NCBI GenBank assembly: GCA_002786165.1
Contig: PEQK01000020.1
Location: forward strand, 1-64,000
Source of the DNA: Legionella sp.
GTDB taxonomy: Bacteria > Pseudomonadota > Gammaproteobacteria > Legionellales > Legionellaceae
Length of the DNA: 64,000 bases
Direction: 5' to 3'
Shown here: positions 28,094 through 39,409 of the stretch, piece after piece
Numbering within the stretch: position 1 is the stretch's first letter
Layout of the letters: every line of letters begins with the position of its first letter
Made by a program: the position numbers and the translations under genes
Notes under the pieces: generated by a model
Database searches by the model: none
What the model was told of the DNA's origin: nothing
What the model saw: only the letters and a program-made list of their open reading frames with translations

Positions 28094-28387
28094 TTAGGCG
28101 CGATGATCTGCGTGTTTTTCTTTGTATTTCTGTAATTGCTTTTCTAGTTTGTCTACCATGTGGTCAATCGAGGTATACATGTCGGTGGATTCACCACGTG
28201 CGTGTGCTTCAAAGTGCGTGATGCTCACTGTAGCTTCCGCAATTTGCTGCTCTCTTTCTATAGTTAAAATAACAGACACTTTAATGATAGGTTGAAAATG
28301 CTGTGTTAATTTGGTTAATTTATCACGGACATGGGCTTTCAATGCGTCAGTCAAGTCAATATTGTCGCCGCTGATTTGAATATTCAT
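28094..28387 (-). CDS. hpf: Ribosome hibernation promoting factor, short form
   Basis: HPF binds the 30S decoding region in stationary phase and stabilises inactive 100S ribosomes. It has 97 residues, the short-form length, starting MNIQISGDNIDLTDALKAHV. The signature HFEAHARGESTDMYTSIDHMVDKLEKQL is clear. AGGGAGA precedes the start on the reverse strand. It leads the ptsH gene. Confidence 0.93.
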   Translation of the reverse strand: MNIQISGDNIDLTDALKAHVRDKLTKLTQHFQPIIKVSVILTIEREQQIAEATVSITHFEAHARGESTDMYTSIDHMVDKLEKQLQKYKEKHADHRA

Positions 28388-28493
28388 GGTTGTCTCCCTT
28401 GTGTGTTTATTTTAAGTGTAAGGGATCAATGCTGAAATAGCGAATATTTGATGATGATAAAATAGGTTTATTTGATCGATTGAAACAAAATGG

Positions 28494-28512
28494 GTGGGCT
28501 ATTTAAGCCCAC
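28494..28512 (-). terminator. Hairpin downstream of rpmG
   Basis: A seven-base stem GTGGGCT/AGCCCAC with a five-base loop lies 15 bases past the rpmG stop; on the reverse strand it is followed by CCATTTTGTTTC. It is a plausible terminator of rpmB-rpmG. Confidence 0.55.
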
Positions 28513-28526
28513 ACACTGGGAAACTA

Positions 28527-28691
28527 TTATTTCACTTTCTTTTCTTTAAAAATCACGTGTTTACGTATAACAGGGTCATACATTTTTAATTCCATCTTTT
28601 CAGGATGGTTACGTGGGTTTTTAGTTGTTGTTTTATAGTACCCAGTTCCTGCACTGGATTCCATTTTTACTTTTACAGTAACAGCAGCCAC
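28527..28691 (-). CDS. rpmG: 50S ribosomal protein L33 (zinc-free form)
   Basis: This 54-residue protein starts with GTG ([15 protein letters not shown]) and contains [23 protein letters not shown], the L33 core. It has no CxxC pairs, so it is the zinc-independent form. AAGGGGA lies upstream on the reverse strand. It follows rpmB by 17 bases in the standard rpmB-rpmG order. Confidence 0.96.
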   Translation of the reverse strand: MAAVTVKVKMESSAGTGYYKTTTKNPRNHPEKMELKMYDPVIRKHVIFKEKKVK

Positions 28692-28708
28692 TCTAGATTC
28701 CCCTTAGA

Positions 28709-28945
28709 TTAAATTTTTTCACCCTGCGCACGCAAACGTTGTAGCACCAGTTCAATACCTAGTTTGTCAATGGTACGCATACCACGAGCACTAAGTTTTA
28801 GAGAAATAGAGCGATTTTCACTTTCAACCCAATACGTATGCGTTTGAATATTCGGTAAGAATCGTCGTTTGGTTTTATTGTTTGCATGTGACACTCGGTT
28901 TCCCGTAATTGGACGTTTCCCAGTGACTTGGCATACTCTTGACAT
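28709..28945 (-). CDS. rpmB: 50S ribosomal protein L28
   Basis: L28 has 78 residues from the ATG at 28945, the E. coli length. The start [16 protein letters not shown], the [13 protein letters not shown] segment and the [14 protein letters not shown] tail are standard. A longer in-frame reading to 28975 adds ten residues not found in the family. First gene of the rpmB-rpmG pair. Confidence 0.97.
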   Translation of the reverse strand: MSRVCQVTGKRPITGNRVSHANNKTKRRFLPNIQTHTYWVESENRSISLKLSARGMRTIDKLGIELVLQRLRAQGEKI

Positions 28946-29084
28946 AATTTCACTCCACATTGAATTTATTTGCACCAGCTTAACTCAAAAATGGTCAATT
29001 ATGTTGCAAAATAATTTGAAGACGCTCTTTATATCAAATCAAATTATAAGATGCAAGATAATCTTGAATAATTCTCGATAAAAC

Positions 29085-29816
29085 TCATGATAAATCCCCA
29101 TACAACATTTGCATCATACCCAATGCCACTATGGCTGCGGTCTCGGTTCTAAGGATACGAGGACCCAAACGCACAGGGTGGGCTTGATGCTCCACTGCCA
29201 ATTGAATTTCGTGCTCGCTAAACCCACCTTCTGGACCAATGAGCAGGGTTAATTCAGAAGAGTCATGAGAAAGTGTCGGCCATGATTGGGTTGCCATTGG
29301 TGATAAAACAAAGCGATATTGAGCCGGCGTTGTTGTGAGATAATGTTCTAGTGAACAGGCAGGATATATAACTGGGACGTCCGTGCGGCCCGATTGCTCG
29401 CATGCGGACACTGCGATGGCTTGCCATTGTAATTGTTTTTTTTGTAACCGTGTTTCATCAAGGCGTACGACACAACGTTCTGTGGTTAAGGGCGTGATAC
29501 TGGTGACACCTAGTTCAACGGCTTTTTGAATGATCCATTCCATTTTATCGCCTTTCGCAATCGCTTGCGCGAGATGGATGGCTCTGGGGGATTGTCGATT
29601 CACAGTTTGTACTGAGTCAATGTGAACTTGGATGGTTTTTTTGTGAATCAAAGATATTGTGGCTGAAAACTCGCAGTTATCCCCTCGAAACAGTACGAGT
29701 TCTGCGCCTACTGGCATGCGCAAGACGAGACCCACATGTTGTGCAGCTGATTCAGATAATGACACGATTTCACCGGGTTGGTAAGTACCTGGTTGATAGA
29801 TACGAATGGTTCTCAT
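29085..29816 (-). CDS. rsmE: 16S rRNA m3U1498 methyltransferase
   Basis: RsmE is a SPOUT-class enzyme that methylates U1498 of 16S rRNA using S-adenosylmethionine. From the ATG at 29816 it has 243 residues, the E. coli length. AIAKGDKMEWIIQKAVELGV, LIGPEGGFSEHE and LGPRILRTETAA are the knot-forming cofactor motifs. An in-frame start at 29828 adds four residues. It is divergent from fumC. Confidence 0.95.
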   Translation of the reverse strand: MRTIRIYQPGTYQPGEIVSLSESAAQHVGLVLRMPVGAELVLFRGDNCEFSATISLIHKKTIQVHIDSVQTVNRQSPRAIHLAQAIAKGDKMEWIIQKAVELGVTSITPLTTERCVVRLDETRLQKKQLQWQAIAVSACEQSGRTDVPVIYPACSLEHYLTTTPAQYRFVLSPMATQSWPTLSHDSSELTLLIGPEGGFSEHEIQLAVEHQAHPVRLGPRILRTETAAIVALGMMQMLYGDLS

Positions 29817-29931
29817 AGATGCGACCAAAAAATTTTTATAAAGGATAAGTCTATGTTAGACTTCAACATTTTCATACAGGCCTTACGCAAAAACCTAATT
29901 TTTTGTTGTAATTTGTTTTTTGGAGATGTGC

Positions 29932-31329
29932 ATGACGAAGGTTCGTTCAGAAACGGATAGTATGGGAGCTATTGATGTTCCTGCTGATAAATATTGGGGC
30001 GCCCAAACAGAACGCTCACTTCATCATTTTGATATTGGGCACGATCTGATGCCCCTTGAATTGATCCATGCATTTGGCATTTTAAAAAAAGCAGCTGCTT
30101 TGACCAATCAAGCTCTGGGGAAATTATCCGACGAGAAAGCGGCACTGATCACTCAAGTAGCCGACGAAGTGAGCTCAGGCCAGTGGGATGCTCATTTTCC
30201 TTTGCATGTCTGGCAAACAGGTAGCGGTACTCAAACGAATATGAATGTCAACGAAGTGATTTCTAATCGCGCGATTGAATTGGCAGGCGGTGTGATGGGC
30301 TCGAAGCAGCCTATTCATCCAAATGATGACGTGAATATGTCTCAATCCTCGAATGACACATTTCCTACTGCCATGCATATTGCTGCAGCTTTAGGCCTTC
30401 AGCAAACATTGATTCCTGCTGTGCAGCAATTAAGAGATGGTTTGGCGGCTAAAATGCTGGCGTTTCAGGATATTATTAAAATTGGTCGTACCCATTTACA
30501 AGATGCAGTGCCCATGACATTAGGACAAGAATTTTCGGGATATGTTGCGCAATTGGATGCGTGTTTGCATCGATTGACTGCGGTATTGCCTGAGTTATAT
30601 GAATTAGCGCTGGGTGGTACAGCAGTAGGGACTGGTTTGAATACCCATCCTGAATTTGCAACGCGCTCTGCAGAACAAATTGCGCATTTGACTGGATTGC
30701 CCTTTTGCTCGGCTCCGAATAAATTTATGGCTTTGGCGTCTCATGAAGCTTTGGTGATGGCGCAATCTGTGATGAAGACTTTGGCATGTGCTTTGATGAA
30801 AATTGCTAATGATGTTCGGTGGTTGGGCTCAGGTCCGCGGTGTGGTTTGGGCGAATTGATATTACCTGAAAATGAACCCGGTTCTTCCATCATGCCGGGC
30901 AAAGTGAATCCTACTCAAGCGGAAGCCATGACGATGGTTTGTGCTCAAATCATGGGTGCTGATGTGACAGTTGGTATTGCTGCGAGTCAGGGCAATTTTG
31001 AATTGAATGTGTTTAAACCTGTGATTATTTTCAATGTCATGCATTCAATCAACCTTTTGGCAGATACTTGTAAGTCATTTTTGCAATTCTGTGTTGAAGG
31101 ATTAGAGCCTAATCGCCAAGTGATTGATCACAATCTCCATAATTCTTTGATGTTGGTGACTGCATTAAATCAACATATTGGATATGATAAAGCCGCTAAA
31201 ATTGCTAAAACAGCGCATCATGATCATAGCTCTTTGAAAGAAGCTGCGGTGAAATTGGGTTTTCTAACGGCAGAACAATTTGATGCCTATGTGAAACCTG
31301 AGGAGATGGTTGGTTTCAATGACAAATGA
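29932..31329 (+). CDS. fumC: Fumarate hydratase class II
   Basis: This tetrameric, iron-independent enzyme interconverts fumarate and malate in the TCA cycle. It has 465 residues from the ATG at 29932, with GGAG six bases upstream; in-frame starts at 29920 (TTG) and 29926 are less well placed. The [14 protein letters not shown] segment, the [14 protein letters not shown] segment and the signature [13 protein letters not shown] are complete. trmB begins inside its 3' end. Confidence 0.97.
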   Translation: MTKVRSETDSMGAIDVPADKYWGAQTERSLHHFDIGHDLMPLELIHAFGILKKAAALTNQALGKLSDEKAALITQVADEVSSGQWDAHFPLHVWQTGSGTQTNMNVNEVISNRAIELAGGVMGSKQPIHPNDDVNMSQSSNDTFPTAMHIAAALGLQQTLIPAVQQLRDGLAAKMLAFQDIIKIGRTHLQDAVPMTLGQEFSGYVAQLDACLHRLTAVLPELYELALGGTAVGTGLNTHPEFATRSAEQIAHLTGLPFCSAPNKFMALASHEALVMAQSVMKTLACALMKIANDVRWLGSGPRCGLGELILPENEPGSSIMPGKVNPTQAEAMTMVCAQIMGADVTVGIAASQGNFELNVFKPVIIFNVMHSINLLADTCKSFLQFCVEGLEPNRQVIDHNLHNSLMLVTALNQHIGYDKAAKIAKTAHHDHSSLKEAAVKLGFLTAEQFDAYVKPEEMVGFNDK

Positions 31330-32005
31330 TCACGCATTAAGACGCATCAAAAGTTTTGTATTGCGAGCAGGACGACTGAGTCCCAGACAAAAGCTTGGTT
31401 TGGAGACGTGGTTGCCTGACTATCAATTAACACTTGGTGAGACGCCTTGGGATTTGACGGCTTGTTTTGGTCGTTCAGCAGATGTGGTGATTGAGTTGGG
31501 ATTTGGTATGGGCCAAACTTTGATCACCATGGCGCAAGCTTCTCCTCATATTAATTTTCTTGGTATAGAAGTCCATCAAGCAGGCATTGGCAGTTTGGCT
31601 GCAGAATTACACGATCACGCGATTCAAAATGTGCGTATTGCCCCTTATGATGCAGTGGACGTGTTGCAAAGGGCGATTGCCCCTAATGCATTGTCTGGAA
31701 TCAATATTTTTTTCCCCGATCCTTGGCCCAAAGCACGGCATCATAAGCGGCGGTTGATTCAACCTGACTTTATCAATTTGGTGCTTAAAAAGATCAAACC
31801 AGGTGGTTTTATTCATTTGGCAACAGATTGGCAAGAGTATGCGATGCACATGTTGGAGGTTTTGGCCCCCAATCCTGATTTGCTGAATAAACACCCTGGA
31901 GGTGGTTTTATCCCTAGGCCCGAATCACGACCTCTGACGAAATTTGAACAACGTGGTATGAACTTGGGGCACGAAGTATGGGATTTATTGTTTACGCGTA
32001 AATGA
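31319..32005 (+). CDS. trmB: tRNA (guanine-N7-)-methyltransferase
   Basis: TrmB forms m7G46 in the variable loop of tRNAs. From the ATG at 31319 it has 228 residues and overlaps fumC by 11 bases. The S-adenosylmethionine motif [12 protein letters not shown], the [18 protein letters not shown] core and a C-terminal [10 protein letters not shown] segment are diagnostic. Confidence 0.96.
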   Translation: MTNDHALRRIKSFVLRAGRLSPRQKLGLETWLPDYQLTLGETPWDLTACFGRSADVVIELGFGMGQTLITMAQASPHINFLGIEVHQAGIGSLAAELHDHAIQNVRIAPYDAVDVLQRAIAPNALSGINIFFPDPWPKARHHKRRLIQPDFINLVLKKIKPGGFIHLATDWQEYAMHMLEVLAPNPDLLNKHPGGGFIPRPESRPLTKFEQRGMNLGHEVWDLLFTRK

Positions 32006-32069
32006 TGGTTGCACAAACAGTGTATACCCCCTAGAATTCCTAAATTGAAAAATAATAATCGGAGCACGC

Positions 32070-33236
32070 ATGGGCTGGAATGAGCCAGATAATGACAAGA
32101 GCCCTTGGGGTGGCAAATCGCAGCCCCCAGATTTGGATGAAACATTAAAACAAATAAAGGCCAAATTGGACAAGTTTTTGGGTAAACCAAAACGGGGTAA
32201 TACATCACCATCAACACCTTCATCCTCACCTTTTTCTTCAAAAGGCGAGCGGTGGTTTGCTTCTATGCTTGCTGGCGTGGTCGTGGTGTTATGGGCGTTG
32301 TCAGGGATTTTTATTATTGATCCAGCAGAGCAAGCGGCGATTTTGCGTTTTGGACGCTATGTGAAAACGGTTGGGCCTGGACCTCATTGGATACCTCGTT
32401 TCATCGAATCTAAAGTGGTGCTCAACGTTGATCGTGTTTCTGATTATTCGTATTCAGCACAAATGCTGACCAAAGATGAAAATCTAGTTTCGGTAGCCGT
32501 TGCAGTACAATATCGAATTGGAGATTTGCAAGATTATTTATTTAATATTGCGGATGTAGAAGAAAGCTTACAACAAGCAACTTCCAGTGCTTTACGTCAG
32601 GTAGTAGGGACAACCACGTTGGATCAATTGATCACAGAAGGTCGCGATGCGTGGGGATCTAGTGTGCAAGATTCTTTGATCAAAATACTTGCGCGTTACC
32701 AAACAGGGATTGTGATTGTGAACGTATCTCCTCAGCCAGCACGTGCACCAGAAAATGTGCAAGATGCTTTTGATGATGCGATTAAGGCACAAGAAGATGA
32801 AAAACGCTTTAAAGAACAAGCTCGAGCTTATGCTGCACGCGTGATTCCGATTGCCGTAGGTAATGCAAAAAGAGTGACGGAAGAAGCAAAAGCCTATGCG
32901 CAACAGATTGTATTGAAAGCGACTGGAGAAACAGCTGGATTTTTACAATTGTTGCCGGAGTATGAGCGTAATCCTTTTGTGCTTCAAGAAAGAATGTATT
33001 TGGATACGATGGAACAAATATTACAAAAAACCACAAAAATTATTGTAGATGGCAAATCTGGTTCGTTGCTCTATTTGCCTTTGGATAAATTGATGTCAAA
33101 GGAAAGTTTAGGTGCATCTGAACCTAAGCATAACAGTTTAAACGCCTCTACCCATGAGTCACTACAAGCCAATTCATCTGTTTTGGATGGCCGGTCTACG
33201 ATAAGGCCTACTGAACAAGAAGGGAGAACGGACTGA
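32070..33236 (+). CDS. hflK: FtsH protease regulator HflK
   Basis: HflK and HflC form a large periplasmic cage around the membrane protease FtsH and modulate its activity. It has 388 residues. A glycine- and proline-rich cytoplasmic start (MGWNEPDNDKSPWGG) leads to a single membrane helix at about residues 64-83, then an SPFH/Band 7 domain. A low-complexity C-terminal tail follows. Its stop overlaps hflC by one base. Confidence 0.95.
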   Translation: MGWNEPDNDKSPWGGKSQPPDLDETLKQIKAKLDKFLGKPKRGNTSPSTPSSSPFSSKGERWFASMLAGVVVVLWALSGIFIIDPAEQAAILRFGRYVKTVGPGPHWIPRFIESKVVLNVDRVSDYSYSAQMLTKDENLVSVAVAVQYRIGDLQDYLFNIADVEESLQQATSSALRQVVGTTTLDQLITEGRDAWGSSVQDSLIKILARYQTGIVIVNVSPQPARAPENVQDAFDDAIKAQEDEKRFKEQARAYAARVIPIAVGNAKRVTEEAKAYAQQIVLKATGETAGFLQLLPEYERNPFVLQERMYLDTMEQILQKTTKIIVDGKSGSLLYLPLDKLMSKESLGASEPKHNSLNASTHESLQANSSVLDGRSTIRPTEQEGRTD

Positions 33237-34147
33237 TGAAAGCAACTAAACTAGTCATGAGCACGATTTTTGTTCTCATTTTTTTGATAATGGCCACGTC
33301 AATATTTACAATACGCCAAGGCCAGCATGCTATTGTATTGCGATTAGGTCGTTTGGTGGTTGATCCTCAAACCAATGCGTGTTTGATATTGGCACCTGGA
33401 TTGCATGTCAAATTGCCGTTTATTGAAAGTGTCCGTATTTTTGATACACGCATTCAAACATTGGACATCAAATCATCACGAATCGTCACCAAAGAAAAAA
33501 AAGACGTCATGGTGGATTATTATGTGAAATGGAAAATCGAAGATTTGGCGCGTTATTTTAAAGCCACAAGTGGTAATGCATTCAAAGCAGAGACTTTGTT
33601 GGAACAACAGCTGAATACCTCTCTGAGAGCTCAATTTGGAAAACGCACTATTTCAGATGTGGTTTCAGGTGGACGGGATGATGTCATGGATGTATTGCGT
33701 GAGCGGGCAGAACGTCAAGCCAGTGAATTGGGGATCCACGTCGTAGATGTGCGAATCAAAGGTATTGAGTTGCCGGCCAATACCAGTAATGCGATTTATC
33801 AAAGAATGCGTGCTGATATGCAAAAAATTGCGAATCATCATCGCGCAGATGGTCATGCAAAAGCTGAAGAAATTGCAGCTACAGCAGATGCTGAAGTTAC
33901 GGTATTGTTAGCGACTGCAAAAAGTGAAGGGCAAGTGACGCGAGCTGAAGGCCAAGCCAAAGCCGCAGAAATATATGCCAATGCTTTTGGAAAAAACAAG
34001 GAGTTCTTTGCTTTTTATCGCAGTTTGAAGGCCTATGAAGGCAGTTTTAGAAGTAAGCGTGACATCTTGGTTTTGGATCAAAATAATGACTTTTTTAATT
34101 ATTTTCGTTCGATGACTGGATCTCATGCTGCAGTTTCAAAACAATGA
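33236..34147 (+). CDS. hflC: FtsH protease regulator HflC
   Basis: HflC is the partner of HflK in the FtsH-regulating membrane complex. It has 303 residues, with an N-terminal membrane helix at about residues 6-24 and an SPFH domain (VLRLGRLVVDP, GLHVKLPFIESV). The YQRMRADMQKIANHHRADGHAKAEEI helix and the FFAFYRSLKAYE region match HflC. purA follows after 62 bases, as in E. coli, where hflX-hflK-hflC lies upstream of purA. Confidence 0.95.
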   Translation: MKATKLVMSTIFVLIFLIMATSIFTIRQGQHAIVLRLGRLVVDPQTNACLILAPGLHVKLPFIESVRIFDTRIQTLDIKSSRIVTKEKKDVMVDYYVKWKIEDLARYFKATSGNAFKAETLLEQQLNTSLRAQFGKRTISDVVSGGRDDVMDVLRERAERQASELGIHVVDVRIKGIELPANTSNAIYQRMRADMQKIANHHRADGHAKAEEIAATADAEVTVLLATAKSEGQVTRAEGQAKAAEIYANAFGKNKEFFAFYRSLKAYEGSFRSKRDILVLDQNNDFFNYFRSMTGSHAAVSKQ

Positions 34148-34206
34148 TGGGCTTATCGTAAAGAACGTGCATCAACCGCTATCGCTTAATGTTTAATGAA
34201 GAGTAG

Positions 34207-35505
<1,299 letters not shown>

Positions 35506-35507
35506 CC

Positions 35508-35975
35508 ATGATACTGAGATGGATTCGTTTGCTATGTATTGTATGCTGTGGGGGTGTTTTTGGTGTCCATGCTGCTGGACACCAAAAAAATGAAACTCTG
35601 GCTACCGAGATCCTCGTATATATCAATCAGTTTCGTGTAGGGCATGGATTGAATCCCTTACATATGAATTCAGTGCTCACCAAAGAGGCTATGTCTCATA
35701 GCATAGATATGGCTAAGCATCGCGTTAACTTTGGTCATGATGGCTTCTCACAACGAATGGAGCATTTACATCAACATATTGCCACAGCGCAATCAGGCGC
35801 AGAAAATGTGGCGTTTAATTATAAAACCGCAAAAATAGTGGCTGATGGTTGGATTCATAGTCCAGGGCATAGGCGTAATATTCTTGGTCATTATGACCAA
35901 ACAGGTATTGGCATTGCATACGATACCTCAGGTCGACCTTATTTTACCCAATTATTTTTGAAAACAAATACTTAG
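35508..35975 (+). CDS. Exported CAP-domain (SCP/PR-1-like) protein
   Basis: This 155-residue protein has a signal peptide of about 23 residues (RLLCIVCCGGVFGVHAAG) and one CAP domain. The CAP signature is visible as MSHSIDMAKHRVNFGHDG, GAENVAFN and GWIHSPGHRRNILG, with the paired histidines of the cavity retained. Bacterial CAP proteins are secreted, and their molecular role is generally unknown. It follows purA by two bases, an unusual partner. Confidence 0.85.
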   Translation: MILRWIRLLCIVCCGGVFGVHAAGHQKNETLATEILVYINQFRVGHGLNPLHMNSVLTKEAMSHSIDMAKHRVNFGHDGFSQRMEHLHQHIATAQSGAENVAFNYKTAKIVADGWIHSPGHRRNILGHYDQTGIGIAYDTSGRPYFTQLFLKTNT

Positions 35976-35978
35976 CAA

Positions 35979-36005
35979 CCTTGATCCAGCAACGCGGAAC
36001 CAAGG
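35979..36005. repeat. Imperfect CCTTGAT-type hairpin, REP-related
   Basis: CCTTGATCC at 35979-35987 and GGAACCAAGG at 35996-36005 form an imperfect stem. The left arm shares CCTTGAT with the REP-like cluster at 20772. It lies between the CAP gene and the convergent HPt gene, so it may act as a terminator. Confidence 0.35.
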
Positions 36006-36048
36006 GTTTGTATCTGTCACAGGGTATGATTTGGGATGCAAGTCTTCC

Positions 36049-36450
36049 TTAAATGCCGTATTGCGACTCTAACCAACGTACTAATTCTTGTTGTGTGTCG
36101 TCTATGGTGTGTAAAAGTTGCTGATACAATAGGTCTAACGAAGTTGTCTGGTTACTTTGATAATAATCTTCGAGATATTGGCAAGCATATTGTAGCCTGG
36201 TTAACCCAGTATACATGCAACCGCCTTTCATCTTATGTGCTAATTTTTCTATTTTTTCCCAATTTTGTTGAGCGTACGCTTGCTCATAAGCCATTTTTTC
36301 AGTTGGAAACTCTTGGTTGATGATGGTTTTGATGATATCAATGAACAAAGCCTGGTTGGCATGCATGTTTTTTAAGCCGGATATCATGTCAAATACAGGA
36401 AATAGGGTTAGATTAAAAAGATACTGTTCAGTGTCAGAAATCTTCGCCAT
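36049..36450 (-). CDS. Stand-alone histidine phosphotransfer (HPt) protein
   Basis: This 133-residue protein is an HPt four-helix domain. The phosphorylatable histidine is in KLAHKMKGGCMYTGLTRLQ, the classical H-x-[LM]-K-G pattern, near residue 72. Such proteins relay phosphate between hybrid sensor kinases and response regulators. No kinase or regulator gene lies nearby, so its partners are elsewhere. It is convergent with the CAP gene. A 94-residue forward reading over the same bases is rejected. Confidence 0.8.
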   Translation of the reverse strand: MAKISDTEQYLFNLTLFPVFDMISGLKNMHANQALFIDIIKTIINQEFPTEKMAYEQAYAQQNWEKIEKLAHKMKGGCMYTGLTRLQYACQYLEDYYQSNQTTSLDLLYQQLLHTIDDTQQELVRWLESQYGI

Positions 36451-36719
36451 TAATAAGCGCTTGAGTAGGTCGATGAGTTATTCAACATGCATATTCTTCA
36501 ATGGCGTGTGAACTAATTTTCATACTATTATAAATACGGTGATATTGGAATCCTGGGGCATAGATATTTTAGTATTGCGCCTAAATCTAACCTACTATTC
36601 ATGTGATATCAGTGAGACAATATGCTGATATTTTGATATTTTCTCAAAAAAGAGTGCAATTTATTCTAAATCCTGTTACTATACTGACCAATTTTGACAT
36701 TGCTTTATCAGGAATTATA

Positions 36720-38441
36720 ATGACCAATATGTCTATAAATTTTTCGGAATTACAACTCTCAACCAAATTACTACAAGCTATTGATGGCTTAGGGTTTAAA
36801 ACGCCTTCACCTATTCAACAGCAAACGATTCCCTGGATGCTACAAAAGCGCGATATGATCGCTTTGGCGCAAACTGGTACAGGGAAAACGGCAGCTTTTG
36901 CTTTACCTATTTTAGAAAACTTGGATCTGAATCAAGCGCTGCCGCAGGCTTTGATTCTTGCTCCGACTCGCGAATTAGCGATTCAGGTGGGTACGCATTT
37001 TGAGGACTTGGGCAAGCATATGTCTGGACTACAAGTGACTGTGATTTGTGGTGGCCAGGATTATCGTCCTCAATTAAAAAAATTGCGTGATGGTGCTCAC
37101 ATTGTTGTGGGTACGCCTGGACGTATTTTAGACCATTTAGAGCGCGGGACTTTAAAGTTAGATCAATTACGTACTTTGGTTCTCGATGAAGCAGATGAAA
37201 TGTTGCGCATGGGTTTTATTGAAGACGTAGAAACTGTATTGAAAAAATTACCAGCAGTACGGCAAATTGCTCTGTTCTCAGCAACTATGCCGCCTAGAAT
37301 TCGGCAAATTGCCAACAGTTATTTGAATGATCCTGTTTCTGTTGAAATTCGTTCTGAAACCGCTACAGTTAAAAGCATTGAACAACGCTTTGTTTTTGCG
37401 TCACAAGGTCAAAAAGCAGATACTTTATTACGTGTTTTAGCGGTCGAAGATTATCAAGGCATGATCGTCTTCGTACGTACTAAGACCAGTACAGAAGAAG
37501 TTGCAGAATCTTTGGTTGCTCAAGGATATCGTGCTATGGCCATTCATGGCGATATTTCGCAAGCTTTACGTGAGCGTATTATTGCGCAATTCAAACAAGG
37601 TGTGATTGATATTTTAGTCGCTACAGACGTCGCGGCTCGAGGTTTAGACGTTGAACGAGTGACGCATGTGATCAATTATGACATGGCACATGATTGCGAA
37701 ACCTATGTGCATCGTATTGGTCGTACTGGAAGAGCAGGTCGCAGTGGGGTGACCATTTTATTTGTGACGCCTCGTGAAGGCCGCATGATGGCTATGATTG
37801 AACGTCATACACGCCAACGCATTGAAAAAATGGCTGTACCAAATGATTATGCGATTCAACAGGCCAGAGAGCAACGTTTTATGTTGAAGATCACTGAGCG
37901 GGTAGAGCATGCTAATTTGTCAGCGTACCAACGTATGATTGACGCTTATTTGAAAGACGCTCCAGAGGTGTCAGCTCGTGATGTAGCAGCAATTCTAGCG
38001 TTGCAACTGAATCAAGACAAATCATGGGAACAAACGTTACCGACCATTAAAGCGGAACAGCGGGCGCCTAAAGAAATGCGTTCTCCACGTCATGAACGTA
38101 GTACCAATACACGTGTACGTGGATCTGACCGTCCTGACCGTCCTGGAAAAGACCGTGATCATCGTTCATCTTCTGCGTCTTCTCCCTCGTTGCCGACGGA
38201 TTATCAACAAGAGTTATTTCGTATTGATGTGGGTCGTGTGCATGGTGTTAAACCAGGCAATATTGTGGGCGCTATTGCGAATGAAGCGGGCTTACAAAGT
38301 CGTTATATCACCGCATTAAAAATTCATGATGATCATTCCACTGTACGTTTACCAAAAGGCATGGCCAAAGATGTGATGCTTAAGTTAAACAAAGCTTGGA
38401 TTTGCGGACGTCAGTTGAATTTAACCGCTGTAGGTGCATAA
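36720..38441 (+). CDS. deaD: DEAD-box RNA helicase, DeaD/CsdA family
   Basis: This ATP-dependent RNA helicase acts in ribosome assembly and mRNA turnover, especially in the cold. I start it at 36720 (MTNMSINFSEL, 573 residues), where AGGA lies upstream. Helicase motifs are AQTGTGKTAA (I), PTRELAIQ (Ia), VLDEADEML (II), FSATMP (III), VATDVAARGLD (V) and HRIGRTGRAG (VI). A basic linker rich in Arg, Asp and Ser near residues 440-490 precedes a DbpA-type RNA-binding domain (LFRIDVGRVHGVKPGNIVGA). Confidence 0.94.
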   Translation: MTNMSINFSELQLSTKLLQAIDGLGFKTPSPIQQQTIPWMLQKRDMIALAQTGTGKTAAFALPILENLDLNQALPQALILAPTRELAIQVGTHFEDLGKHMSGLQVTVICGGQDYRPQLKKLRDGAHIVVGTPGRILDHLERGTLKLDQLRTLVLDEADEMLRMGFIEDVETVLKKLPAVRQIALFSATMPPRIRQIANSYLNDPVSVEIRSETATVKSIEQRFVFASQGQKADTLLRVLAVEDYQGMIVFVRTKTSTEEVAESLVAQGYRAMAIHGDISQALRERIIAQFKQGVIDILVATDVAARGLDVERVTHVINYDMAHDCETYVHRIGRTGRAGRSGVTILFVTPREGRMMAMIERHTRQRIEKMAVPNDYAIQQAREQRFMLKITERVEHANLSAYQRMIDAYLKDAPEVSARDVAAILALQLNQDKSWEQTLPTIKAEQRAPKEMRSPRHERSTNTRVRGSDRPDRPGKDRDHRSSSASSPSLPTDYQQELFRIDVGRVHGVKPGNIVGAIANEAGLQSRYITALKIHDDHSTVRLPKGMAKDVMLKLNKAWICGRQLNLTAVGA

Positions 38442-38449
38442 AAAAGATC

Positions 38450-39343
38450 ATGAGAGCCTGGCATGCATTTGGTTTATGTTTGTTTTTGGCGACAAAAGTG
38501 TTGGCAACACCTATCTCAACATTTGTGATCTTTGGAGATAGTTTATCGGATAGTGGGAACAGCTATGAATATAGTCAACATCATATTCCAGCTGCTCCCT
38601 GGTATTATCAAGGGCGTTTTAGCAATGGTCCAATTTGGACGGATTACTTGTTAGACGCTTATTTTCCTCAAACCCGTAACCAACATATTCTGAGTTATGC
38701 CTTTGGAGGCGCAGGGGTCTTACAAACAAAGGGAAAATCTTTTACATTGACACAAGAAGTAGATAGTTACTTACTGGGTCATTCCTCATCCAGTGCACAT
38801 CATAATTTGTTCATTATCTGGATCGGTGCAAACGATTATTTGATGGACCCTCATGCGACACTAAAGAAGATTGAACAGGTCGTGAAGGTCATTCAACAAA
38901 ACATTGAACGCTTGTTGAAGCATGGTGCGACGCAGTTTATGATCTTGTCTTTGCCTGATTTAGGAGGCTTACCTTTTGCTCAAGAATTGGAGCTTGGTCC
39001 TCAGCTGTCACAGATCACCGAACAACATAATCATCTTTTAAAAGAAATGGTCCATACAATGCACGAGCGTTACCCTAGGGTGGATTGGGTGTATGTTGAT
39101 GCCCATCAACTTTGGCGAGACGTGATGCAACATCCAGAGAAATATAAATTGACTCGTAGCAAAGAGGCTTGTATGTCCATACTCACGGAGTCGGTTCAAA
39201 CTAAAAAGCCAGATAACAGTTGTGTAGGGCATGTGTTTTTTGATCAATTTCATCCTACGACTTATATTCATGATCTTTTAGCACAAGAAATGATAGTTCG
39301 CTTGCAGCATTTAGATGTTCGAAATATATCCTCAAAAAAGTGA
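38450..39343 (+). CDS. Exported GDSL/SGNH lipase or lysophospholipase
   Basis: This 297-residue protein starts at 38450 with a signal peptide ending near ATKVLA (residues 14-19). The SGNH hydrolase blocks are present: GDSLSDSGN with the catalytic serine at residue 31, a glycine in the SYAFGGAG block, the asparagine in WIGANDYLMD, and the Asp-x-x-His pair in FDQFHPTTY near the C-terminus. It resembles the PlaA/PlaC/PlaD group of Legionella, which is exported by type II secretion and attacks host phospholipids. Substrate is not determinable. Confidence 0.87.
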   Translation: MRAWHAFGLCLFLATKVLATPISTFVIFGDSLSDSGNSYEYSQHHIPAAPWYYQGRFSNGPIWTDYLLDAYFPQTRNQHILSYAFGGAGVLQTKGKSFTLTQEVDSYLLGHSSSSAHHNLFIIWIGANDYLMDPHATLKKIEQVVKVIQQNIERLLKHGATQFMILSLPDLGGLPFAQELELGPQLSQITEQHNHLLKEMVHTMHERYPRVDWVYVDAHQLWRDVMQHPEKYKLTRSKEACMSILTESVQTKKPDNSCVGHVFFDQFHPTTYIHDLLAQEMIVRLQHLDVRNISSKK

Positions 39344-39409
39344 TTTTAGTAGATATTAAAACATCGCATATGTACAATACAAACCCATCTTGGATATTGG
39401 TTTATTTTT

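Noticed and set aside
36036-36320. 94-residue forward open frame opposite the HPt gene
   Set aside because: The reverse strand carries the clear HPt motif KLAHKMKGG; the forward reading has no motif and is its shadow.
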